From contig OZ005690.1 of assembly GCA_963930775.1 (NCBI GenBank), positions 7,982,225 to 8,046,224 of the forward strand: a stretch of 64,000 bases of DNA, given 5' to 3'. The position numbers and the translations under genes are program-made. Origin of the DNA: Cliona cf. orientalis. Taxonomy: Eukaryota; Porifera; Demospongiae; Clionaida; Clionaidae. Shown here piece after piece: positions 36,101 through 42,500 of this stretch; position 1 is the stretch's first letter; the number at the start of each line of letters is the position of its first letter. Under the pieces are notes generated by a model that saw only the letters and a list, made by a program, of their open reading frames with translations, made no database searches and was not told where the DNA came from.

Positions 36101-37876
36101 CCTATCTTTAGTGATCATCACATAATAATGCAAGATTATTATAGTGCTCCTTACCCTCTTAATAAAACTGCTTTACTTGTAACTCGGAATGGAAGCATTC
36201 TTAAAGGAAGTATGTCACAATAATAATAATCACAGTGACACTATTAAGACCAGTGGCAATTGCTGTACCAGTGGTATGCGGAGAATTCGAACCATTAACT
36301 TTAATCAGTGAAGATGTAGTATGATATACACGAAGCAGCTGATCAGTGCTTTTATTAGCTACTCATATTATGGCACTGCTGCCTTGTGAGCTATTAAAAG
36401 GTAAGTACTAACTTGTATGTGGTAAAGAATCACCACTTTTACATAATATATGCATTATACCAACGTGTGCTTGGTTTGCCTGAGTGGAGTCAGTGCCCCC
36501 CTCTCTTGTCATATATTGTTAACAACTGCATTCTGTGACGCTGGCTGACAGTTGTTTACGTAACTACTTTAATTAGCCCAAGCTTACATGTGTGTTGTGA
36601 CACAAGGTCTGGAGTTGGTGTGGTATTTATATCAGTTTTGCAGCTGTACAATGTTTATTTTGCTGGCAGGTAAAGACTCACAGTCATGTTCTGTTCATAT
36701 GATTAATGAGGGACTGAGAATCTCTGGGAGAAATGCTTCAATACACTTTACTGGAACAGGTCCTGTTGAGTCGTACTTCTGCAGGATGGATGACAGTGAT
36801 TTCTTTCGGTGTAAGTGTAGCATAGCGGTATAATAATTATTGTTGACAAAGTGATTCAGATACTTATTGAAGTTTAATTGTTGAGTTGTTGCAACTTGTT
36901 GGGTAGTCAGGTTTGCCCTCAGACCCCACCCTCAAGAAGGAAAATGATCAGATGAATTTGGACACAATCCTTGGGCCAGGGATAGGAACCTGAACGCTGC
37001 AATGAGATTTCAGCTTTAGTGTAGTCAATAATGACAGGAATGCAAAGCATCTTTACCTTCTGTATAAATTTGAGTCATTGGCCTGCGCGTAGCCATGCCC
37101 ATGACCAATCTGATCTAAGAATTGTTTCACTACAGCATGCAGTGTCGGCGCACACCCACTGAGCTGGTGAAACCAAAGAAGTGGTCCAAATTCACGAGAC
37201 TCATTTTTTGGGCGTGAGACTACTTTTTGGGTAGTTTAGACTAGTAGTAAGGATATAAAATTAATAGCCTGTCATTTTCACAGTAAATGAGGTGTTTAGA
37301 TCATCAACGTAAGTTTAGCTTTTGGAATTTTGAGCCTCTCATTGGTTTAAACAAGTTGAGTAGAGCCACCCTTTGTTCTCCAGCCCAGTATTGTTACAAC
37401 TCAGATTTCTAAACGTTTACCAGGCCTGATTACGAGTAAGTCTGCCTCAATATCTATTCCACTTAACTTGCAGTTCATTTTTTCACCGATAAACTTGTGG
37501 TAGCTGTCTCGATAGTGCAAAAATGGGCATGATTATAAATTTTCACGCGCGCTGTGCACGCAACTGGATATTCAGCCCCCCAACCTTCAATATCTTCCTA
37601 TGCCTATGCAGGGGAACTGCTCATGTGATGCATGATTCCAGATTTCGTGTAGCATGGCTGTGCATGACTATATATATATGATATTCTGTAGCCATAATAA
37701 TATTAATAATTGGCCCTCAATCTCATGATTATAGCTATTCATGCTTATTCATAGGCGATAGTCCTATCACATACTTCAATCTTCAAGATGGTACCCACAC
37801 TGTTCGTATCAAGCCTCAGAGATGTGGAGAGGGAGATAGAAGGCTTTCTGTCAAGTTCAAAGTAGAATCAAGTTAA
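2023..37876 (+). CDS. Giant modular extracellular protein: HYR / CARDB / PPC / YD-RHS / EGF (5' partial, 42 exons)
   Basis: One spliced gene runs from an acceptor at 2021-2022 to a TAA at 37874-37876. I joined 42 exons (12,032 nt; at least 4,009 residues) and every junction keeps frame; module entries list the exons. Order: two HYR-like domains, a fibronectin-like stretch, about nine CARDB-like repeats, a PPC-like domain, Pro-rich linker, YD/RHS shell, Gly/Ala-rich helices, bacterial adhesin-like modules, one tenascin-type EGF, ten cbEGF exons and three C-terminal Ig-like units. The start codon and any signal peptide lie upstream of the window. No C-terminal membrane helix is seen, so it is probably secreted or matrix-associated, unless anchored by the unseen N-terminus. 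Teneurins also combine EGF and YD modules but in the reverse order and without CARDB, so this is not a plain teneurin. All introns are GT-AG except one GC-AG intron at 3272. The repeat-filled introns sit beside tidy exons, which argues for a living gene. Confidence 0.8.
3272..3331 (+). other. GC-AG intron
   Basis: Joining 3271 to 3332 uses donor GCAAGT and acceptor TTACAG, and restores a CARDB core reading [17 protein letters not shown]. The only nearby GT (in AAGTCC) would break the frame. Reading through is also open but would insert a 20-residue stretch that breaks the repeat pattern. Confidence 0.65.
6567..6713. mobile_element. MITE with ATTCTAATAGAA ends
   Basis: TA-flanked, 147 bp. The left end CTGTGCTTATTCTAATAGAA pairs with the right end TTTTATTAGCATAAACATGG. 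It contains GGTAAAGGTCGTCACCG. Related copies lie near 12552, 13100 and 63885. Confidence 0.65.
7387..7880. mobile_element. MITE with TATTTCCTCGAATAAACGCC ends
   Basis: 494 bp, flanked by TA. The ends CCGTATTTCCTCGAATAAAC and ATTAATCAAGGAAATACGG are inverted. The interior repeats an AAACGCC(G/C)GG-type unit at both ends. Non-coding. Confidence 0.7.
8708..9366. mobile_element. TTAA-flanked element with GGTTACGGGATAGT ends
   Basis: About 660 bp. The ends GGTTACGGGATAGTGTTC and GAATACTATCCCGTAACC are inverted, each bordered by TTAA, the piggyBac or Kolobok-type target. It contains an inner inverted pair (GGGCCAGGTATAGCG / CGCTATACCTGGCCC) and no transposase. It ends about 40 bp before an exon. 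Confidence 0.7.
9410..10969 (+). CDS. Segment 2 of giant gene: last CARDB, PPC-like domain, Pro-rich linker
   Basis: A single 1,560-nt exon. It completes the ninth CARDB repeat ([16 protein letters not shown] ... [11 protein letters not shown]). A stretch resembling the bacterial pre-peptidase C-terminal (PPC) domain follows, with [14 protein letters not shown] early and [15 protein letters not shown] late. Next come a beta-rich region ([17 protein letters not shown]), another CARDB-type strand pair ([19 protein letters not shown]), then a low-complexity Pro-rich linker with repeated PPTPDP motifs, and a helical stretch ([20 protein letters not shown]) just before the YD shell. PPC folds are common in secreted bacterial proteins. 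The protein reading is firm; the PPC name is by motif resemblance. Confidence 0.7.
11060..21564 (+). CDS. Segment 3 of giant gene: YD-repeat / RHS shell and core-closing motif
   Basis: Exons: 11060-11207, 11282-11418, 11484-11730, 15195-15573, 18414-18704, 18757-19541, 19614-19731, 20259-20368, 20451-20668, 21373-21564. It starts with a GWxLPHWE-type shell entry ([18 protein letters not shown]). Many YD-type repeats follow, for example [48 protein letters not shown] and [11 protein letters not shown]. It closes with a classic RHS-associated core: YQYDPFGRI, then [28 protein letters not shown], then [21 protein letters not shown]. In bacteria and teneurins such repeats form a hollow beta-barrel. 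Here the shell is cut by nine introns, one separating DPIG from GLSGMNPN. The YD assignment is strong; the ligand or cargo is unknown. Confidence 0.85.
12552..13193. mobile_element. Two ATTCTAATAGAA-family MITE pieces
   Basis: A left end (CCGTGTTTATTCTAATAGAA, 12552) with a degenerate right end near 12695, and a second piece near 13100-13193 ending GTTCTATTAGCATAAATACG. It could be two copies, or one copy split by an insertion of about 400 bp. Confidence 0.5.
14093..14372. mobile_element. hAT5-like MITE (CAGTGGCGGATTTAG)
   Basis: 280 bp. The ends CAGTGGCGGATTTAGGGGG and TTTTAGATCCGCCACTG are inverted; 5-bp duplication CTTCA at 14088-14092 and 14373-14377. Non-coding. Confidence 0.75.
15574..18413 (+). 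other. Intron carrying a Penelope-like element
   Basis: A phase-0 intron between two YD exons. Most of its second half is the retroelement described at 16560-18300. The first part (15574-16540) has short repeats (two copies of a TGGACATGGTCCAGxACT-type unit near 15956 and 16031) and no recognisable gene. Confidence 0.65.
16560..18300. mobile_element. Degenerate Penelope-like retroelement (RT plus inverted GIY-YIG copy)
   Basis: Plus-strand RT fragments lie at about 17205-17760: an [19 protein letters not shown] motif followed by [19 protein letters not shown], then [17 protein letters not shown], then [19 protein letters not shown]. They sit in different frames with stops between. On the minus strand, about 16948-17065 encodes a GIY-YIG nuclease start ([20 protein letters not shown]). 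Ends of about 400 bp are inverted copies of each other: 16570-16960 matches the complement of about 17920-18300, including the ACCGAAACGTCCTATATTTC-type end typical of this class. RT plus GIY-YIG with inverted partial copies is characteristic of Penelope-like elements. Frameshifts show it is dead. Confidence 0.8.
21646..25113 (+). CDS. Segment 4 of giant gene: Gly/Ala-rich helical region and bacterial-type conserved domain
   Basis: Exons: 21646-21702, 21848-22018, 22094-22302, 22385-22615, 24553-24664, 24929-25113. Directly after the RHS core, exons 17-19 encode small-residue hydrophobic helices ([34 protein letters not shown]), as often found behind bacterial RHS cores. A Lys-rich stretch and [17 protein letters not shown] follow. 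The next exons encode a domain I associate with large bacterial secreted proteins: [20 protein letters not shown], then a FGFGDF motif, [19 protein letters not shown], and [19 protein letters not shown]. This continues directly into the [10 protein letters not shown] start of the next segment, the usual order in the bacterial proteins. The domain name is unrecalled and the function unknown. Confidence 0.7.
22616..24552 (+). other. Intron of giant gene with a CCGTACCCTCG MITE
   Basis: A phase-0 intron of about 1.9 kb. It contains the 22977-23440 MITE and a duplicated stretch near 23815-23960 (AGAGCxCATACCCC...CATTGCGCAATCTATAGAT occurs twice about 120 bp apart). A (CT)n run lies near 24064-24077. 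Nothing else is recognised. Confidence 0.6.
22977..23440. mobile_element. MITE, CCGTACCCTCG family, copy B
   Basis: 464 bp between TA dinucleotides. The ends CCGTACCCTCGTGAAAGAGG and CCTCTTTCGCGAGGGTACGG form TIRs. It contains TATGACGACCG, the complement of a GGTCGTCAT motif. Non-coding; mariner-type TA duplication. Confidence 0.75.
24709..24915. mobile_element. MITE filling most of a giant-gene intron
   Basis: 207 bp, TA-flanked. The ends CCGTATAGCGGGAAATTTTC and AAAAATTTCCCGCTATGCGG are inverted. A GAAAGTTTTCTC motif recurs four times counting both orientations. It occupies about 78% of the 264-bp intron and stops 13 nt before the exon at 24929. Confidence 0.8.
25921..25952 (+). repeat. 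(TTTC)n microsatellite
   Basis: Seven or so tandem CTTT units inside an intron. Confidence 0.85.
26702..27072. mobile_element. Foldback element with about 105-bp arms
   Basis: The left arm (26702-26814: AACAAGTATAAAAACAATTG ... GGGATGGCAGGATCAAAAAG ... TCCCTACGCTTGCTTTT) is the inverted copy of the right arm (26968-27072). The spacer is about 155 bp. No coding potential. Confidence 0.8.
27599..29720 (+). CDS. Segment 5 of giant gene: Ig/FN-like module, tenascin-type EGF, adhesin-like repeats
   Basis: Exons: 27599-27731, 27790-28071, 29046-29720. The first module ([42 protein letters not shown]) is the Ig/FN-like fold common in bacterial surface proteins. One tenascin-type EGF repeat follows ([19 protein letters not shown]). 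Exon 29046-29720 encodes two units resembling cadherin-like repeats of bacterial adhesins: [18 protein letters not shown] then [18 protein letters not shown], and [20 protein letters not shown] then [19 protein letters not shown]. The 28072-29045 intron contains a hAT5-like element. Confidence 0.7.
28533..28911. mobile_element. hAT5-like MITE (CAGGGGCAGGCC)
   Basis: 379 bp. CAGGGGCAGGCCTAGGGGG at the left pairs with AGATCCGCCCCTA at the right (last base mutated). 5-bp duplication TAGTA at 28528-28532 and 28912-28916. Confidence 0.7.
29803..29910 (+). pseudogene. Broken cbEGF exon inside the giant gene
   Basis: A good acceptor (TATTTACAG) is followed by an [18 protein letters not shown] start, clearly a cbEGF exon. 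Compared with the sister exon at 30419, about 8 nt are missing after GTAAACATTG. The frame shifts to a TAG at 29880-29882, and the remaining [16 protein letters not shown] lies in another frame. The exon end also lacks a usable GT donor. Since cbEGF exons here begin and end in phase 1, skipping it keeps the frame. I therefore left it out of the model. Confidence 0.75.
29940..34713 (+). CDS. Segment 6 of giant gene: array of ten EGF exons (mostly calcium-binding)
   Basis: Exons: 29940-30062, 30122-30253, 30419-30541, 30770-30892, 31649-31771, 31827-31949, 33953-34075, 34144-34266, 34391-34489, 34588-34713. All are phase 1-1, and seven are exactly 123 nt. Most start D-x-D-E-C and contain a V-GS(Y/F)-C-C-G(F/Y) pattern, for example [19 protein letters not shown]. 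This is the calcium-binding EGF signature, which gives rigid rods in fibrillin-like proteins. The 30122 unit has a divergent start ([11 protein letters not shown]). The 34391 unit is degenerate. Near-identical neighbours (30419 and 33953; 29940, 30770 and 31827) suggest recent exon duplications. Confidence 0.88.
30939..31091. mobile_element. MITE, CCGTAGATCGGG family, short copy
   Basis: 153 bp, TA-flanked. The left end CTGTAGATCA is diverged and the right end CCCGATCTACAG is clear. It contains GTCGACGACCTTTT (complement of AAAAGGTCGTCGAC). It starts 46 bp after an EGF exon. Confidence 0.6.
32101..32287. mobile_element. MITE, CCGTAGATCGGG family
   Basis: 187 bp between TA dinucleotides. CCGTAGATCGGGATATTTTC pairs with AAATTTCCCGATCTACGG. 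It contains TATAGGTCGTCATAC. Confidence 0.8.
32347..32516. mobile_element. MITE with CCGTAGTTAATC ends
   Basis: 170 bp between TA dinucleotides. CCGTAGTTAATCAAAT pairs with TAGATTAAGTACGG at the other end. It contains TATGACGACCTTTACC (complement GGTAAAGGTCGTCATA). Confidence 0.7.
32607..33106. mobile_element. TTAA-flanked element, CCCTCGGCGCATGCGC family
   Basis: 500 bp between TTAA sites (32603-32606 and 33107-33110). The left end CCCCCAGTGCATGCGCC is the degenerate inverse of the right end GCACATGCGCCGAGGG. Interior motifs (GTTACCAAGCTAACTGCTACATACC, then TTGTGTGGATTTC) recur at 25448, 46188 and 46738. Confidence 0.7.
34391..34489 (+). CDS. Degenerate EGF exon lacking two cysteines
   Basis: It reads [20 protein letters not shown] and then [12 protein letters not shown] before the donor GTGTAA. 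Glu after Asp is now Lys, the second cysteine is Tyr, and the sixth cysteine and end of the unit are missing (99 nt instead of 123). Splice phases remain intact, so it could still be included, but it cannot form three normal EGF disulfides. Confidence 0.6.
34863..37876 (+). CDS. Segment 7 of giant gene: three C-terminal Ig-like units
   Basis: Exons: 34863-34988, 35086-35205, 35274-35405, 35592-35705, 36670-36810, 37755-37876 (stop TAA). Each unit uses two exons split after the second of two conserved cysteines. The first half has N-x-V-S-V-x-F and C-F/Y-LGR ([59 protein letters not shown]). The second half has G-x-V-x-F-T and a Y/F-x-V-R-V strand ([57 protein letters not shown]). This matches the bacterial Ig-like pattern CRLDGG...CxSP...LxDGxHTFxVRA. 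The last unit ends VKFKVESS. No membrane anchor or GPI-type tail is seen. Confidence 0.7.
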
Positions 37877-39508
37877 TACTTCAGTAATAATGATGTTATT
37901 ATGTATAATTATAGCTAATCAGGTTTAGTGTGGACGTAGTTGCAACAATTGTTTATAGTTACATAGGCATGTCACATTGTAGATGCCATTATTACATCCC
38001 TATAATTATCATTATAGTAGCAATATATTTTCTGAAACAGTAAGGAGATCAAAATTAATCGTGAAATTTGGCACAGATATATTATACAGATGATTAATAA
38101 TAATATGGAAAATGGTTTGTCATCTGTTTTCATTTTCAAGTTATGCCACTTGAAAGCATTAAATTTTGACAATATTTACATAACATTGTATAACTTAAGT
38201 ATGCTACATACATAGTAAGCAGTAGTGAGGGTTCCTCCAGTGCTTTCATTCAACTGGCATACTATAATAATTATTATGTACAGTGATGGTGTGTTGCATA
38301 ACCACTGCAGTGACCAGCCAACTATATAATATATACTTGGGTAAGCTACTTTGTGGTCAAATTTATTTACTGGTGTATTCATTGACAATATGAGGTTCAA
38401 AGAGTAAAGAACGGCCCGGGATTAAGAAATAGCTATCTGTGCCTTTTGCCATAATACAATGAATTGAAGGTATACTATATTATTTTAACTAGTATAATAG
38501 AGATGTGGTAAAAACATAAGATGTGGTAGCTATAAAAAACAATTAAGAAAGTAAAGAATTTGATGGATGTGGGCAGTAATAAAAAAGCACCAAATAGAAG
38601 AGTGGTATAATAATAATAATATTATTATGGTGATGGACAACATGACTGTGCTAATACTAGGAGACATCTGTATACTACTACTAGAATACAATCGAGGCAT
38701 TATATGATAATGTGGCGTATAGGCTAGGGAGATCATGTCTCCAAGAATTAGTTGTCCCTGAAAGCATTCCTCTGCTTTACGCTACCTTCTGACTCTGGCA
38801 TAATATTATTCTCTTTATTCATGAACTTGGTTGATTTAGACACAATTCAGAGATTCCGGATCGATATAATTATAGTCATCCTATCCAATTAAAGATGATC
38901 CAGAGCTGCTGGAGTCATTAAATTTTTACTCTAGTAGTGTAAAACAGATCAATGTGCACGTGTTTAGACCTCCCAGTTCTGTAGTGAACTGCCTGCCAGG
39001 GGATGAAAGCAGACAAGTATTCAAACTTGTGTGACACTGAGTAGACTATAGCTACAAAGCCAGATAATAATAATATAATAATAATTATAGTTTCGTATAC
39101 ATTGTCCGCGATGATAAAATTGTAGCTGCTGTCGTACGTAGCTATCAAGCTTGTCCAAGTATAGTTGTTGAGCAAGAACTTGAATGCTGACACTATTGTT
39201 GGGGGAAAAAAGGGAAGCCGGGACAGCACGCGCTAGCGCTTACTATCCGTGTGCGCATGCGCAGAAAGGAGGTCATACACTTACGATCTCGTGCGCGCGC
39301 GAACAATACATCCGGTCAGGCCAGCGCCGCTCCGGAACCGGAAACTGGAGGGGTCTGACTAGTATATACAACGACCCCATACCGATCGATCTCGAGTGGC
39401 GATCCTAGATCCTGTCTTTGTTTATCCGATTTTGCCAACCACCGTACCGGATTGTATCTTGGTCAACGTAAACAGTCAGTGTTGCGGAAACATACTGATC
39501 TGATCTTA
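37877..39508. other. Intergenic region between giant gene and Death-domain gene
   Basis: AT-rich sequence with many short AAT/ATT palindromes (for example near 38608-38629 and 39066-39092). The possible minus-strand exon at about 39101-39186 is the only coding-like signal. GC content rises and CpGs appear from about 39215 to 39400, just before the next start codon, so this is a likely promoter area for the next gene. Confidence 0.5.
39101..39186 (-). CDS. Possible exon fragment resembling a ligand-binding (ANF-receptor type) domain
   Basis: On the minus strand a long pyrimidine tract and CAG acceptor (complement of about 39187-39215) precede an open stretch reading FKFLLNNYTWTSLIATYDSS followed by YNFIIADN and a possible GTATAC donor. 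The LL-Y-WTSLIA-YD pattern recalls the ANF/GABA-B-type receptor ectodomain, where a tyrosine/tryptophan-rich strand precedes a glycine-rich loop. I found no partner exons in the window, so this may be a relic or chance. Confidence 0.25.
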
Positions 39509-42500
39509 ATGGAAGGAGAAAGAGGTTAGTACTATATCGTAAAAATTCTAATTATGCACCTATCAATGTCATGCCCCACCTACCCCAAGTTGGGCCAGGG
39601 CATAGATTATATATAATCTATGGCCAGGGTGGGGGCATATAGGGGTTTAGTCTCGCAAGCCACACCCTTCAATCTCCGAGAGAAAGAGGGTCTGGTAACT
39701 TCGTGTACATCGAGTTGTACACGCTCCAAGATCCTGGAGCGACCAATCAGATTGCAGCTTTTCAATGTTACCATAGCGCAATAACCGCGCATTGTTATTA
39801 AACATCGCGCACCTGTATGAATGCTAGGCAAGTGCGCACCGCGCAACTCTATGTATGCGAAGTTACCAGACCCTCTTTCTCTCAGAGATGGCTTGCGAGA
39901 CTAATAGGGGTTTTGCACCAATTAATTAGCAAAGTACTTACCCAGGCTTTCATTAGGATTTTTGTGAAGGGGGGGGGGTAAATGTGGCAATTGTGGAGTT
40001 AAAGGGGGGCGAGGACTATAGTAATACTTAGTGTTTTTTCATCCATAAAGAATATTTAATAGTACATAAATTTAGGAGGGTCTGGGGTTGGGGGTATGCT
40101 CCCCCAGGAAATTTTTAAACTCTACAATCTCTGAGACTGTTTCTGGTGGCTTCTGAGATCTGGTTGGGGAGAAGCCTGTCAGTGATATCCCTCATTTTTA
40201 ATAGTCAAGTGTTGGATAGGGAATGTGTTTCCTAACTCGCGTAGCGTGAAGCTTCAGATAGTTTGTAGGTTAAATACATGTATGAACAAAACTGCAGTGT
40301 TGGACACTTTCACCATTTAAACTTTTTACGTGTACATATTATATTGTGCATGTTGTTGGTGGTTATTCTCAAGGGGGACGAGTGCCCTTCCCCCTCCCTA
40401 AATGAAACCCTAACTTGTTAGCATGAATCTTGAAAATCGAACAAAATTTGTGATCTATAAATGTAATTCCTGATTCAAGTTAATGATAGCCGATTTACAC
40501 ATTTGCTCCCTACATACATGTACATGTAGGCTCCAACTGTCCCTGAATCTCCGGGACAGTCCCAGATTTTTAGCAACTGTCCCACCTCCAGGAAGGCTCT
40601 ACAACAATTGTAATTTATTGATCCTGGAAGAGGTCCAGACACTGGTGTAGTAGTAGTATAACTAATCACTTATTGGTGGTAAAATGGAACAAGCTGCTTG
40701 TGGTAGTGCCTTACAAACTTTGGTTTTTGCAGTAGCAACACTACAGGAGGTCTACTAGGCTTGCAAATTCATGCTCTAGAAGTATTATTCTGTGTATTGT
40801 GGTCAATCATATTGGGTGGAGTGTTAATTAATGATGGACGGATCTAGTGGGTGTGGTCTATGTCCCTGGAGCTGTTTAGGAAATGTTGGAGCGTATGTCC
40901 CTGATGATGCTTCATAGGTATAGGCAAGGGAGTCATGGCTTGTCCTTCAGCAAGATACGTACTATACAGATTACGTTTGTTTGTTGTTTTTTTACAGAGT
41001 TTCAGTCAGTGGATGACAGAGAACTAAGTAAGTGATCTATGTTTAAGCACTATGTCACTTTTTGGATCGTACTAATGATAATACATGTACATAATACAGT
41101 ACTGGTGCCATCCATTTGCAATGAATGGGGTTGCAAATTGATTGTTACGTTTACTTTTGCTTCCTGTTTTGGTACAAGCTGGGCTGGCGCTTATAAAAAT
41201 TAGACTACCGTGTTTCTTTGGCCCTTCTAATTATTCGGCACCCTTTACCGAATAATTGAAAGTAGTCTCTAATTTTCGGCTAAGGTCGTCACGTGTATAT
41301 GCTATAAACGGGAATAGAATGCGCACACAGACAGAATGTTGAATATTAACCTCTAAAAATTCGGCGAAGCTAAAGCAATACTGTTATTTTCATGCCGAAT
41401 TTTTAGAAGAAATATGGTAGTTGTAATTTTGGTGTGCATATTGGTTCTCTGTGGCTTTTAGATGGCCACCAGTGAGTTGACCTTTAATAAAGTAAACACA
41501 TCCCATCACAGCTTGAGTGACTAGACCTACATGTACATGTATTGTACACTATGGTTAGTTAGCCCACCCTGTGAATTTAGATCACCATAGACTTGTGTTG
41601 TTTATTTCCTATAAGTGCACAATTTTTCATAAGCGCATACTTCCTTTCTGGTTTAGCTACTTGCTATTAACTGCATGTGCTATAACTGTGTGCCGTATAC
41701 TAGTATGGCACACAGAACAGGTACCAATACATTATTTTTGTGATTGATGAGCTCAGTGCTACTGCTGATTTACAAGATTCTTGAGTGGTTTACAGGGTTT
41801 TGGCAGATGTCATGCCCCCAAATGTGTATTAGCTACAATGACTGAATATGCCTTGTATGCTGATAAGCCTTGAAAAGTGGGTGGTCCTATGAATAATAAC
41901 TTTGGGTTCAGGAAATTTTCGTCATTAAAAAAATTTTCGTCGACAACCTTTCCTGACAAAAATTAAATACGCGAAATATTTTGTGCGCATTAGTTAATAC
42001 AATGATGTATTACGTACTTGTATCATGGAAGCCATACAGATCAAAGAAACCGCTTGTAGTTTATCTAACCCAGACCACAGGTAGTTACAAAGGTAGTTAG
42101 AACATGATTGGAAGTTAGAACACGGTAGTTAGAACATGGCTGGCAGTTAGAACATGATACAAGCCACATAAAGCATAGGTAGTAGTGGCTTACCACTGAA
42201 ATACACTCGACAGTTACTATGCAAATCACTCGGGCTTCGCCCTCGTGGTTTACTATAGTAACTGTCTTGTGTATTTCAGGTAAACCACTACTACCTATGC
42301 TTTATGTATAATATTCGTGTATGCAATAAAAATTAGACTACGTGAAAATTTAACAAGCGAAATATTTACCGGCAAACATATCCCGATCTACGGTATATTA
42401 TGACATTGTATAATATGTGTACATAGTTGTGGGAATGAAACTTATTATGCATTAATGTTGCAGCTGAAGATGATTTTTCTCGTGTACATGAGGAAGTGGC

